From: Thermotoga maritima MSB8
Lineage (GTDB): Bacteria > Thermotogota > Thermotogae > Thermotogales > Thermotogaceae
NCBI RefSeq assembly: GCF_000008545.1
Contig: NC_000853.1
Location: forward strand, 386,465 to 450,464
Direction of reading: 5' to 3'
DNA: 64,000 nt
In this document: one piece after another, positions 16,782-28,220 of the stretch
How the letters are laid out: every line of letters starts with the position of its first letter
Position numbering within the stretch: the first letter of the stretch is position 1
Notes under the pieces: generated by a model
Databases searched by the model: none
Told to the model about the DNA's origin: nothing
What the model saw: only the letters and a program-made list of their open reading frames with translations
Made by a program: the position numbers and the translations under genes

Positions 16782-18702
16782 AGAACTGATGAGTGATCTT
16801 CTTTCCAAGTACGGTTATGAGATGTTCCAGATGGACGGCCTCGGCGACCAGCTCGATGTAGTAAAGTTCACAGAAGACTTCGTGAGACGGGGAATCATCG
16901 AGTCTACGATCGACGCAAACGCGAACGTCAGGGTCACCAACATCAGCACTTACTTCATCGAGATATCGAAGCCGCACACGTACCTCTACTCGCTGTACAG
17001 GATCTGGCAAAAGATGAAGGAGATGTTTGGAAAAGGGGTCGCAGACGAGTTCGTCGAAGCGCAGATAAACGGTGCCGTCTATCTTCATGACAGGCACCAC
17101 GCAGCTCTCATGCCTTACTGTTTCGCCTACACTCTGAAACCCATAGTGGAGAAGGGACTTCCGTTCATAAAAACCATAAAATCCGAGCCCGCAAAGCACC
17201 TGTCCACATTCATTCAGCACGTCATTCAGTTTGTGATGTTTGCGTCCAACCAAAGCTCTGGTGCGGTTGGACTTCCTGACTTTTTCGTCTGGATGTGGTA
17301 CTTCGTCAAGAAAGACCTCAAGGAAGGAATCATCCCGCGTGACAAACTCGACTGGTACATAGAACAGCATTTCCAGATACTCACTTACTCACTGAACCAG
17401 CCCATCAGAACGACACAGTCTCCGTACACGAACTTCACGTACCTCGACAGAAACTACATAAAAGCGATTTTCGAAGGGGAAAGGTATCCAGATGGTTCTT
17501 TGATCACGGACCACGTGGAAGACATCATCGCTCTGCAGAAGCACTACTGGGAGTGGGTGTCAAGGGAAAGAGAGCGCCAGATGTTCACCTTCCCTGTACT
17601 CACAGCAAGCCTTCTCTATAAGGACGGCAAGTTCCTCGACGAGGACAGCGCTCGCTTCATAAACAAAATCAACATGAAGTGGCAGGACACAAACTGGTAC
17701 ATCTCCGACTCGATAGATGCTGTGGCGTCCTGCTGCAGGCTCACATCGTCTACTCAAACTCTGAAGAAGTTCTCACTTTCGAGCGAGGAAGAAGAAAAAC
17801 TGAAAGGAAGGATGAACTCTATCGGTGGATCAGACCTGAACATCGGATCCTTCAAAGTGATCACGGTGAACCTTCCAAGAATCGCTCTTGAAAGCGGCGG
17901 AGACAGAGAAAAGTATCTTCAGATTCTCAGGCACCGCGTTCAGCTCATCAAAAAAGCCCTCGCCGCAGTCAGGGAGATCATAAAAGAGAGAATATCCGAA
18001 GGACTTCTTCCTCTCTACGAAAACGGTCTCATGCTTTTGAACAGACAGTACGGAACCATCGGTGTCACTGGTGTCTGGGAGAGCGCCTCGATCATGGGAT
18101 TGACCACGGAAGACATCGACGGTCTGAAGTACACAGAAGAAGGAGAAGTGTTCGTAGACAACGTTTTGGACACCATCCGAGAAGAAGCGGAAAAGGGATA
18201 CCATGAGTACGGCTTCACCTTCAACATAGAACAGGTACCCGCAGAGAAAGCGGCTGTGACTCTTGCTCAGAAAGACAGATTTCTCTTCGGTGAGAAACAG
18301 CCGTTCGAGATCTACTCCAACCAGTGGGTGCCTCTCATGGCGAACACGGATGTTCTCAACAGAATCCGCTACTCCGGAAAATGGGACAAAAAGGTGAGTG
18401 GAGGAGCGATTCTGCATATCAACCTCGGAGAATCTTTCAAGACGGAGGAAGAATCCTTCAACATGGTGAAAATGATCGCGGACATGGGTGTAATGTACTT
18501 TGCGTTCAACACGAAGATCAGCGTGTGTGAGGATGGACACGCGTTCTACGGAGAGAGATGTCCTGTCTGTGGAAAAGCCAAAGTAGATGAATACATGAGA
18601 ATCGTAGGGTATCTCGTTCCCGTTTCCGCTTTCAACAAAGAAAGAAGAGAAATAGAGTATCCCAGAAGACAGTTCTACGATTCGCTGACAATCAGAAGGT
18701 GA
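16747..18702 (+). CDS. nrdD: Class III (anaerobic) ribonucleoside-triphosphate reductase NrdD
   Basis: This is a 651-residue glycyl-radical enzyme reducing NTPs to dNTPs without oxygen. It starts directly with catalytic-barrel sequence, and no ~90-residue ATP-cone precedes it, so overall activity control by ATP/dATP is apparently absent. The zinc site is C-x6..C with CPVCGKAK, and the radical glycine lies in RIVGYLVPVSAF (~residue 625). The YPRRQFYDSL tail ends the chain. The length and the unusual C-terminus match the T. maritima enzyme whose crystal structure lacked a pre-positioned radical cysteine. It is the main dNTP source expected for this anaerobe under strict anoxia, made with NrdG. 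Confidence 0.97.
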   Translation: MKVQYSFEREFEELMSDLLSKYGYEMFQMDGLGDQLDVVKFTEDFVRRGIIESTIDANANVRVTNISTYFIEISKPHTYLYSLYRIWQKMKEMFGKGVADEFVEAQINGAVYLHDRHHAALMPYCFAYTLKPIVEKGLPFIKTIKSEPAKHLSTFIQHVIQFVMFASNQSSGAVGLPDFFVWMWYFVKKDLKEGIIPRDKLDWYIEQHFQILTYSLNQPIRTTQSPYTNFTYLDRNYIKAIFEGERYPDGSLITDHVEDIIALQKHYWEWVSRERERQMFTFPVLTASLLYKDGKFLDEDSARFINKINMKWQDTNWYISDSIDAVASCCRLTSSTQTLKKFSLSSEEEEKLKGRMNSIGGSDLNIGSFKVITVNLPRIALESGGDREKYLQILRHRVQLIKKALAAVREIIKERISEGLLPLYENGLMLLNRQYGTIGVTGVWESASIMGLTTEDIDGLKYTEEGEVFVDNVLDTIREEAEKGYHEYGFTFNIEQVPAEKAAVTLAQKDRFLFGEKQPFEIYSNQWVPLMANTDVLNRIRYSGKWDKKVSGGAILHINLGESFKTEEESFNMVKMIADMGVMYFAFNTKISVCEDGHAFYGERCPVCGKAKVDEYMRIVGYLVPVSAFNKERREIEYPRRQFYDSLTIRR

Positions 18703-18706
18703 TCAG

Positions 18707-18731
18707 CCCCCGCACAACGCGGGGGTTTTTT
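18707..18731 (+). terminator. Rho-independent terminator after nrdD
   Basis: CCCCCGC pairs with GCGGGGG around ACAAC (18707-18725), followed by TTTTTT. It separates the nrd operon from the peroxiredoxin-nitroreductase gene. Confidence 0.92.
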
Positions 18732-18750
18732 GTGGTACAATTATTATTGA

Positions 18751-20748
<1,998 letters not shown>

Positions 20749-20756
<8 letters not shown>

Positions 20757-21834
20757 CCATCATCACCCTCCTCCAGTTCAAAAAAAAGAGAACGAAAGAG
20801 AGTACTATCCACACGATCGGCACTAAAAAGTGATTCGAGTAAATCGTTCTGTATCCGAAAGACCCCCTCAGATAATCCACCAAGTAGGTTGCAGGATTTC
20901 CAAGAACAACCGCTTTGATCGGCCAAGGAATTCCGGAGACATCGAAGTAAAAACCTCCGAGGAACATGAACACCTGGTTGAACACCTGCGAAGCTGCACT
21001 CAAAGCGGAGAAGGTTTTGAACAAAGACACCATGAGCAGAGACACACTCAGAAACGTAAGAAAGGAAAGAAGCACACCGCCTAAGAAGGATACATTGATG
21101 GGGAACTCTATTCCGTACACAAAACGTGCAAAGAGCGTCACAGAAGCGGAAGTGATGGACATGGCAAAAAGTCCGCAGACGACTATGGAGAAAAAGTAGT
21201 GATGACCTCTCAGTGGAGAAGCGAGGATTCTTTTCAAAATTCCCTGCTCTCTGTAGAGAGCGAGCTGATACGGAACAGTGAAAAGGCCGACGGACATCAC
21301 ACCCACAAGAAGAACGGCAGGAAGAATGTAGTGAGAGTAATTGATAGCCTGCCTTTCTTTTTTTCTGTACTCCACTTCTACCTCCTTTACCTTTCTTAGT
21401 TGAAGGTCGAGCGACTCGAGTATGTTAGAAACAACGTTCGCAAGGACAATGGATTCCTGCCTCTCCGGAGCGTAGAGAATGGTGATCTCTACAGGAACAG
21501 AGATCTTCGTTTTGGAAAAGATGATAGCTTTTGTGAAGAGATTGTCGAAGTTCTCCGGTAGAATCACACAAACATCGATCTTTCCGTATTTGAGGTCTCT
21601 TTCAGGGTTCTGTGTTCTGATGATCTCGATACCGGATGGGAGATGGCTGAACACACTCTCTACCAAACTACTCTCTCCCACAAGTCCTATCCTCAGGTTC
21701 ATGTTAGAAGACATATCTCCGAAGATGGATACGAGAATGAGATAGAGGAGTATTGGAAAAAGGAAATTCCAAAAAAGAACGCTCTTAGTTCTGAAGTAAT
21801 CGTTTTTCAGAATGGAAACAACAAGATGCCTCAT
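20749..21834 (-). CDS. ABC-2 type transporter permease (proximal)
   Basis: This is a 361-residue membrane protein with the same layout as its downstream neighbour: an N-terminal helix (SVLFWNFLFPILLYLILVSIF), a large external loop, and five further helices with the coupling segment ALYREQGILKRILASPLRGH (~210). The two permeases are paralogues and probably pair as a heterodimer. It starts 4 nt inside the ATPase gene end. No solute-binding protein accompanies the operon, consistent with export rather than uptake. Confidence 0.88.
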
Positions 21835-22703
21835 TCTCTGAGATCCCTGCCTGTGAGCTTCAGGAAAACATCTTCAAGATTCGGTTTTCTTATCACGATG
21901 TTTGAAACGTTCCAATTTTTCAGGAGATCTTTTATGAGTTCTTCTGGGGCATCAGTTTCCACAACGTAGTGGTTCTCTTTTTTCTCCAAGTATCTCACGT
22001 TCACGTCCTGATCACAGTCAAACTCGACGACGGTTTTCAGCCCGGAAGAGCTTATGAGAGAGGAAGGAGTTCCTTCTGCTATGATCTTCCCGTGGTCTAT
22101 GATGCAGACGTGGTCAGATAGTCTCTCTGCCTCTTCCATGTAATGGGTGGTGAGAAAGATGGTCTTTCCAAGATTTTTGAAGTGTTCTATGGTGTCCCAT
22201 ATCTGCCTTCTCGCCTGTGGGTCAAGACCTGTCGTTGGTTCGTCGAGGAAAACAATCTCCGGATCGTTGATGAACGCCACAGCCACTGCGAGTCTCTGAA
22301 GCTGGCCCCCAGAGAGTGTTTTCACCATTTTTTTCTCTATGTTTTCAAGAGAAAACAATCCCATCACTTCTTTGAGATCCAATCCCGTTCCGTACAGCCC
22401 GCGGAACAATTTGAGGGTTTCCCAAACGGTGAGGTTTTCAAAAAACGCACTTTTCTGGAGACACACACCAATTTTTCTCTTCGTTTCTCTATCCAAGACA
22501 TCCTTTCTCTCACCGAAATAGTAGATCTCCCCGGAGTCTTTCTTTCTGAGACCTTCGAGTATCTCAACGGTCGTGGTTTTTCCCGCACCGTTGGGTCCAA
22601 GAAAGGAGAAAACAGTTCCACGCTCCACGGTGAAACTTATCCCGTCCACGGCCTTCACGTCACCGTAGTGTTTCTTCAGATCAACGACTTTCAAAATCTC
22701 CAG
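21831..22703 (-). CDS. ABC exporter ATP-binding protein (DrrA-like)
   Basis: This is a ~290-residue ATPase. It has Walker A GPNGAGKTTT, the signature LSGGQLQRLAVA, Walker B IVFLDEPTTGLDPQAR and switch His in FLTTHYMEEAERL, followed by the ~70-residue C-terminal extension seen in DrrA/CcmA-type exporters. The start is uncertain: a GGGGGG ribosome site lies 6 nt before a CTG at 22703 and 15 nt before a TTG at 22694, while an upstream ATG at 22769 would add unrelated residues and overlaps the CRISPR terminator. I chose 22703 for spacing. It energises the two permeases downstream on the minus strand. Confidence 0.9.
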   Translation of the reverse strand: MEILKVVDLKKHYGDVKAVDGISFTVERGTVFSFLGPNGAGKTTTVEILEGLRKKDSGEIYYFGERKDVLDRETKRKIGVCLQKSAFFENLTVWETLKLFRGLYGTGLDLKEVMGLFSLENIEKKMVKTLSGGQLQRLAVAVAFINDPEIVFLDEPTTGLDPQARRQIWDTIEHFKNLGKTIFLTTHYMEEAERLSDHVCIIDHGKIIAEGTPSSLISSSGLKTVVEFDCDQDVNVRYLEKKENHYVVETDAPEELIKDLLKNWNVSNIVIRKPNLEDVFLKLTGRDLRE

Positions 22704-22745
22704 AAAAAATCCCCCCTTTGAATGTAATACTACCATACATTGAAA

Positions 22746-22770
22746 CAAAAAAGCGCCCCTCACGGGCACT
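22746..22770 (-). terminator. Terminator behind CRISPR array 2
   Basis: On the minus strand AGTGCCC pairs with GGGCGCT around GTGAG, followed by TTTTT. It lies between the trailing end of array 2 and the ABC operon, so it would stop pre-crRNA from reading into the exporter genes, mirroring the arrangement at array 1. Confidence 0.8.
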
Positions 22771-22830
22771 TTTGTTTAAAGGATGCATTGAAATTTGTTG
22801 AGCTTAGCGGAGATCATCGATACAAGACAA

Positions 22831-24459
22831 GTTTCCGTACCTCTAAGGAAGTATTGAAACCTGAAAGAGGGAACGAATGTGTTTATGCGACGAAAACTGG
22901 TTTCCATACCTCTAAGGAACTATTGAAACTTTGGGAAGAGGAGGGAGAACATGAGGATAAGTGAGTTTCCATACCTCTAAGGAATTATTGAAACTAATCA
23001 AAATGTATCCAGACGGAACATCTAAAGAATTGTTTCCATACCTCTAAGGAATTATTGAAACTTCCAGTCCAACCGTCGACTGAGTGTGAATGACTCCCGT
23101 TTCCATACCTCTAAGGAATTATTGAAACCACCCGTGATGTCTATCGTGTTGCCTGTCGTTACCGGTTTCCATACCTCTAAGGAATTATTGAAACGCGTTT
23201 CCACTCGTATCTATCGCTCTCACACGGAAGGTTTCCATACCTCTAAGGAATTATTGAAACTTGTGCCTGTAAAGGGGACAGTAGATACTGAAAGTTTATA
23301 TTGTTTCCATACCTCTAAGGAATTATTGAAACCCGACAGCGAATCAGCGAATCCCCACGATGGTGCGGTTTCCATACCTCTAAGGAATTATTGAAACAGG
23401 TGCAATCGCAGGCATCTGGAAGCTCCAGAACAAAGGGTTTCCATACCTCTAAGGAATTATTGAAACCAGAGTAATGAGAGGAGTCATATTTGAAATCGAT
23501 GAGTTTCCATACCTCTAAGGAATTATTGAAACCCGGAAGTAGTAGGGTTCGTCGCCGGGCTCTGTGATGTTTCCATACCTCTAAGGAATTATTGAAACGT
23601 CTGAACTCTGCCTTGAACAATGCCTCCGAAGAATGTTTCCATACCTCTAAGGAATTATTGAAACCATTTGTAGCACTATCATAAGTCAGAGTTTTCCCCG
23701 GTTTCCATACCTCTAAGGAATTATTGAAACAGGAAACGAATACGAAATCTGGATAAGAGAAGCAGAGTTTCCATACCTCTAAGGAATTATTGAAACTATT
23801 GTGCTTTTGTTCAGAATGCTTTCGAGTCTGTGTTTCCATACCTCTAAGGAATTATTGAAACTTTGAGCCTGATCGGGATAGCAGAGAACTTCACGTGCTG
23901 TTTCCATACCTCTAAGGAATTATTGAAACGTGTCCTTCAGTAGCAAATGGAGCTACAGGAAGAGCGTTTCCATACCTCTAAGGAATTATTGAAACACTTG
24001 AAAGTGCTTGAAAAAGTTGTGGAATAGCGCTAGTTTCCATACCTCTAAGGAATTATTGAAACTGCGAAGGATTGTGGTAGAGCATATGAAGTATATAGTT
24101 TCCATACCTCTAAGGAATTATTGAAACATCCATTCACAATCCCGACATTGTGAAGCCAACCACGGTTTCCATACCTCTAAGGAATTATTGAAACAAGTAC
24201 ACATCAACCATTGTCCCTTCTGTTACCTGGGTTTCCATACCTCTAAGGAATTATTGAAACTCGATGCGATGGGGTGATAGGGTGCTTCGATGGAAGTTTC
24301 CATACCTCTAAGGAATTATTGAAACAAGGCAGATCTGAGGATCATTGCAGAGCGAGGAAACAGTTTCCATACCTCTAAGGAATTATTGAAACGAAGAAAG
24401 GAGGATGAGGAAGATGGGAAAAGAGAACCGTTTCCATACCTCTAAGGAATTATTGAAAC
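22831..24459 (-). CRISPR. CRISPR array 2: 25 repeats of 30 nt, 24 spacers
   Basis: Repeats are the exact reverse complement of those in array 1 (plus strand: GTTTCCATACCTC... TATTGAAAC), starting at 22831, 22900, 22965, 23032, 23099, 23165, 23231, 23303, 23368, 23437, 23503, 23569, 23635, 23701, 23767, 23832, 23900, 23966, 24033, 24098, 24165, 24231, 24296, 24363 and 24430. Spacers are 35-42 nt and unique. The leader is at the right, so transcription is leftward. The two leftmost repeats are variant, and a further decayed copy may end at 22794, 36 nt beyond. The leader-proximal spacer (24393-24429) contains GGAGG followed by ATG in plus orientation, like a gene start of an invader. No cas genes adjoin. 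Confidence 0.98.
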
Positions 24460-24993
24460 CCGTTGAGTTCAAGAGAAATTATACCACAAACACACTCTGA
24501 AAGCAAGATGTTTTTTGAACTTCCATATCCTCCCTTTCCATAAACCATTCTAACACACAAAAGAGCACCTTCAAGTACTGTTTGGAAAAATGGAATAATT
24601 GCATAGTCCAACAATGAAAGAACACAAGCAAAAAACAGAAGATAAATTATATCAACCTAGTTCAGGGCATTTTGGGGTGTTTCTGGTAAAAATCGATTAG
24701 TTCCATGTTTCACAAATAGATGAAAGAAGGTATTCCTCAGTGTGTTAGAAGTTAACTATTAACTTCTCGAATTCAAATCACTTACACGTCATAGATTACC
24801 GCAAATTCTCTTCATATTGTCTCTTCATATCATCCATTATTCCCTTTTTAACGCATAGCTTCCGTTACCACAAACCCGCATGAAATTTTTCGTTACCGGT
24901 AATTGCATACTCTGTATCGATCTTCCAGTGCCAGATACACGCATCACCTACTTTGTGAATGATTGGAACTAATTTGGTTTATATGCATAAAAC
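24460..24993 (-). repeat. Right CRISPR leader, second arm of the inverted repeat
   Basis: This is the leader of array 2 and the reverse complement of 9569-10103. It shares the palindrome, the hairpin (here 24748-24766) and the inner promoter. Single-base differences from the left arm are visible near 24494, 24562 and 24612-24618, and more densely beyond ~24930. It contains no coding sequence. Between 22771 and 25115 only the array, this leader and the treT promoter are seen. Confidence 0.9.
24478..24506 (-). promoter_or_regulatory. Promoter of CRISPR array 2
   Basis: On the minus strand TTGCTT (24506-24501) and TATAAT (24483-24478) are 17 nt apart, identical in placement to array 1. Confidence 0.75.
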
Positions 24994-25040
24994 AATATTG
25001 TTCAAAACTACCTTTATTTTCACTAACTCGAAAAAACCTC

Positions 25041-25099
25041 TTGAAACATTTCCATCCCGTGGTATGATTAATTGTGTATTAATTCAAGTTACGAATAAA
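25041..25099 (+). promoter_or_regulatory. treT promoter with candidate ROK-regulator operator
   Basis: TTGAAA (25041-25046) and TATGAT (25063-25068) are 16 nt apart. Just downstream, TTAATTC (25079-25085) and GAATAAA (25093-25099) form an imperfect inverted repeat with 7-nt spacing, placed to block the polymerase. Assignment to the adjacent ROK regulator is inference. Confidence 0.55.
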
Positions 25100-25115
25100 T
25101 TTGGGAGGGATCACC

Positions 25116-26336
25116 GTGGATGTTGTGTTGAGAGAGCGAAGCATAGAGGAGTACCGCACCATAATCGGAAACGAGGTGGACGAGATAAAAAAACTCGCAG
25201 AACCTCTTAAAGGAAAAAAGGTGCTCCACGTCAATGCGACTGCCTACGGTGGAGGAGTTGCTGAAATTCTCCACAATCTCGTTCCGCTTATGAGATCGGT
25301 TGGTCTGGATGCCAGATGGAGGGTCATAGAGGCACCCGATGAGTTCTTCAATGTCACAAAAAAGTTTCACAACACGCTTCAGGGAGCAGATATAGAGATT
25401 TCAGAGGAAGAATGGAACCTTTACGAAGAGGTCTGCAGAAAAAACGCAGAACTGATCCAGGATGAAGAGTTATTCGTGATCCACGATTCCCAACCAGCAG
25501 CTGTGAGAAAGTTTGTGGATTTGAACGACAGGAAGTGGATCTGGAGATGTCATATAGATCTATCCACTCCAAACATGAAGGTCTGGCAAAAATTTTCTCA
25601 GTATCTGGAAGGATACAACAGACTCGTTTTCCATCTCGAGGAGTATTTCCCGCAGGGATGGAAAGAAAGGAGCATTGCTTTTCCACCGAGTATAGACCCC
25701 CTGAGTGAAAAGAATCGAGATCTTGACGAAGACACGATAAGAAAAACTCTTGAAAGACTCGAAATAGACCCGGAGAGACCTCTGATAACTGTTGTGGCTC
25801 GATTTGATCCGTGGAAAGATCTCTTCAGTGCCATCGACGTCTATAGACTGGTGAAGAAAGAGATCCCGGAGGTTCAGCTTGCCGTGGTTTCCGCCATGGC
25901 GGCGGACGATCCAGAAGGATGGTTCTTCTTTGAGAAGGTCCTCAGATACGCCGGAACGGACGAAGATATAAAATTCTGCACGAACCTGAAAGGTGTTGGA
26001 AACAAGGAAGTGAACGCTATTCAGAGGGCCACAACCGTTGCTCTTCACACGGCAACAAGAGAAGGCTTTGGTCTCGTCATAAGTGAAGCCCTTTACAAGA
26101 GGGTTCCGGTCGTGGCAAGGCCAGTTGGTGGTGTTAAGATACAGGTGAAACATGGAGAAAATGGTTATTTGGCATGGGAAAGAGAAGACCTTGCGGGGTA
26201 CGTGGTAAAACTCATAAAGGATGAAGAACTCAGAAGAAAAATGGGAGAAAAAGGAAGGCAAACCGTGGTGGAAAATTTCATTATCACGGTGCATCTGAAG
26301 AACTATCTGAAACTCTTCTTAGATCTGTTGAGGTGA
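25116..26336 (+). CDS. treT: Trehalose glycosyltransferring synthase TreT
   Basis: This is a 406-residue GT4-family glycosyltransferase that reversibly makes trehalose from NDP-glucose and glucose. The N-terminal VLHVNATAYGGGVAEILHNLVPLMR is typical of TreT. The GT-B C-terminal domain holds VVARFDPWKD and the E-x7-E catalytic motif EGFGLVISEALYKRVPVVARP (~330). The GTG at 25116 is chosen because GGGAGGG lies 6 nt upstream; the TTG at 25101 is inside that site. In Thermotogales it may run toward trehalose breakdown or synthesis of a compatible solute. The downstream ROK gene starts 4 nt after its stop, which supports trehalose-responsive control. Confidence 0.92.
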   Translation: MDVVLRERSIEEYRTIIGNEVDEIKKLAEPLKGKKVLHVNATAYGGGVAEILHNLVPLMRSVGLDARWRVIEAPDEFFNVTKKFHNTLQGADIEISEEEWNLYEEVCRKNAELIQDEELFVIHDSQPAAVRKFVDLNDRKWIWRCHIDLSTPNMKVWQKFSQYLEGYNRLVFHLEEYFPQGWKERSIAFPPSIDPLSEKNRDLDEDTIRKTLERLEIDPERPLITVVARFDPWKDLFSAIDVYRLVKKEIPEVQLAVVSAMAADDPEGWFFFEKVLRYAGTDEDIKFCTNLKGVGNKEVNAIQRATTVALHTATREGFGLVISEALYKRVPVVARPVGGVKIQVKHGENGYLAWEREDLAGYVVKLIKDEELRRKMGEKGRQTVVENFIITVHLKNYLKLFLDLLR

Positions 26337-26340
26337 GAGA

Positions 26341-27456
26341 GTGCCTTCACCGCTTCTTCGAAGAGAAAACAAGATAAAGATCCTGAGGTACATACTGAAA
26401 AATGGAAAAACTACCAGAAACCAGCTTGCCAGCAATTTGAACCTCGCACACAGCACTCTGAGCTACATAATCGACGAGTTGCTCGATGAAGGTTTCCTCG
26501 TCTTTGAGGAGATCAAAAAGAAGAGAGGGAGACCATATCAGATTTTGAGCGTCAATCCAGAGAAATTCACCGCGATCGGGGTGAAGGTAGGCCGCGAAGA
26601 GGTACGGGGTGTACTCTTTGACGCAAGAATGAATCCTTTGAAAGAACACAGAGTGCAGATTCTGTCCGGTATGAGAAACAACGACGGTTATACTCGTGCT
26701 CTCAGAGAAACCATCGAACAACTTCGCAGTGAAAATCTTCTCGGAGTGGGTATCTGCTCTTCTGGTATCGTGAAGGAAGGAAGAGTGGTTGTTTCTCATG
26801 TGATGAACGTGAAAGACTGGGATCCAAGGAAAGTCCTGAAAGATCTTGAAAGGATCCTCGTCATGAACGATTCGGATGCCCTCTGCCGGGAAATTTCCCA
26901 GAGAGTGAACACAGACTTTCTTCTGGTGAGCTACGGTGTCGGCATAGGTGCAAGTCTCTGGAAAGATAAGAAGATTCATCACATAGAGATGGGACATATG
27001 CTGGCCGCTTCGGAAGGAAAGTGCTACTGTGGACAGACAGGTTGTCTGGAGTATCACTCTTCAGAGTACGCTGTTTTGAAGTCTTACCTTGGAAAAGAGA
27101 TCGATTTCGAAGATTTCATCACAAGTGAAGAAGAAAAGTACAGGCAGACAATCGAAGAATTGAGAGAAAAAGCCAGAGAAGATTTTGATTCTGTGAAAGT
27201 GCACTACGAAAAGGCATTCAAAACCTTTTCTGTGGTACTGGGGAACGTTATCATGGGTTCGGGTGTTTCTCGGGTGTTCTTCGCGGGAGAAGGTGTGGTA
27301 AGCGAAGAGATGGTCAAGATCCTGGAAGAGCTGGTTAAAGTTCGGTTCAACCGCGATTTTGTGGGAGAAGTGCAATTCCAGGTGGCCGATGCGAACTGGA
27401 TGCTCGGCGCGGCTCGGGCGGTTGTTGACAAATACCTTCCTTATATTGTGAAATAA
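26341..27456 (+). CDS. treR: ROK-family transcriptional regulator (TreR-like)
   Basis: This is a 371-residue repressor. Residues ~10-70 form a winged helix-turn-helix (TTRNQLASNLNLAHSTLSYIIDELLDEGFL), and residues ~80-371 form a sugar-binding ROK domain with the zinc motif CYCGQTGCLEYHSS (~235) and GHMLAAS before it. The ROK ATP motif is degenerate, as in regulators rather than kinases. It begins with GTG 4 nt after treT. ROK regulators in Thermotogae commonly control the sugar genes next to them, and this one has been assigned to trehalose in comparative work that I recall. The likely operator is at 25079-25099. The operon ends with a strong terminator. Confidence 0.88.
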   Translation: MPSPLLRRENKIKILRYILKNGKTTRNQLASNLNLAHSTLSYIIDELLDEGFLVFEEIKKKRGRPYQILSVNPEKFTAIGVKVGREEVRGVLFDARMNPLKEHRVQILSGMRNNDGYTRALRETIEQLRSENLLGVGICSSGIVKEGRVVVSHVMNVKDWDPRKVLKDLERILVMNDSDALCREISQRVNTDFLLVSYGVGIGASLWKDKKIHHIEMGHMLAASEGKCYCGQTGCLEYHSSEYAVLKSYLGKEIDFEDFITSEEEKYRQTIEELREKAREDFDSVKVHYEKAFKTFSVVLGNVIMGSGVSRVFFAGEGVVSEEMVKILEELVKVRFNRDFVGEVQFQVADANWMLGAARAVVDKYLPYIVK

Positions 27457-27484
27457 GCTCCCGGAATCCCGGGAGCTCTTTTTT
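27456..27484 (+). terminator. Terminator after the treT-treR operon
   Basis: AGCTCCCGG pairs with CCGGGAGCT around AATC, followed by CTTTTTT. It overlaps the stop codon of the regulator and abuts the convergent glutamate synthase gene. Confidence 0.92.
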
Positions 27485-28220
27485 AATACGCATACAATCT
27501 TCCGTACGGTCTGTGTGTGTAGGGTTTGAGGATGATGAATTCTTCGTTCAGGATCTCCTCTGAGTCGTAGTCAAAGAGTCTGCAGAACTCTTCAACATAA
27601 GGCTTGATCCTGTTGATATCCTCTTCGGTGGGCTGGAAGATTTTCACTTCTTTTCCGAGTTTGTGCTCTTCTACGGTTCCTCTGAGAAAGATCTCCCCAC
27701 CGTGCATTCCTGTTCCAACGTAGTTTCCTGCGATGTTTCCATCTTCATCTTTTTCCAGTCCCAGCACTATGAGAAGTCCTCCTGCCATGTATTCTCCGAG
27801 GAAGTCTCTCGCAAAGCCTCCTATGACGACAACGGGGTAATTTTCTTTGTATGCCTTCATGTGTATTCCCACTCGATATCCAGCATTTCTTTTTATGTAG
27901 ATGTGTCCACCCCTCATGGCGTATCCTATGATGTCGCCCGCGTGCCCGTGAACCACGATTTTTCCTGCGTTCATGGTGTTTCCTACACCGTCTTGTGCGT
28001 TTCCGTTCACGATGATTTCAGGACCGTCCATGAAAACACCAAGATCGTTCCCCGGAACGCCGTTTATTTCTATTTTTACTTTCTTTCTGATTCCGGCTCC
28101 GATGTATCTCTGACCGCAAACGTTGTCCAGAACTATTTCTTCTTCTCCGTTTTCTACCGCTTCCCAGATCAAGTCGTTCAATTTTTTGTAGTGGAGACCT
28201 TTCGCGTCTATTCTAACCAT
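27483..28220 (-). CDS. Glutamate synthase GXGXG-domain protein (GltB3-like)
   Basis: This is a 245-residue protein made almost wholly of the right-handed beta-helix that ends the large subunit of bacterial glutamate synthase. Repeated turns such as VGNTMNAGKIVVHGHAGDIIGYAMRGGHIYIKRNAGYRVGIHMK are plain to see. In standard GltB this domain is structural, linking the amidotransferase and FMN domains; here it is a separate polypeptide, as in archaea. It is the last gene of the five-gene operon and overlaps the flavoprotein gene by 13 nt. Together with the genes at 29934 and 31450 it rebuilds GltB in three pieces. Confidence 0.88.
   Translation of the reverse strand: MVRIDAKGLHYKKLNDLIWEAVENGEEEIVLDNVCGQRYIGAGIRKKVKIEINGVPGNDLGVFMDGPEIIVNGNAQDGVGNTMNAGKIVVHGHAGDIIGYAMRGGHIYIKRNAGYRVGIHMKAYKENYPVVVIGGFARDFLGEYMAGGLLIVLGLEKDEDGNIAGNYVGTGMHGGEIFLRGTVEEHKLGKEVKIFQPTEEDINRIKPYVEEFCRLFDYDSEEILNEEFIILKPYTHRPYGRLYAY

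Noticed and set aside
22765-22794. A 26th repeat of CRISPR array 2
   Set aside because: Spacing fits and ATTTCAATG...TCCTTT resembles the repeat, but half of it is lost and it overlaps the terminator, so it is not counted.
23086-23839. Open frames with repeated FHTSKELLK or FNNSLEVWK motifs on both strands
   Set aside because: They are translations of the CRISPR repeat and spacers in array 2, with no ribosome site or family resemblance.
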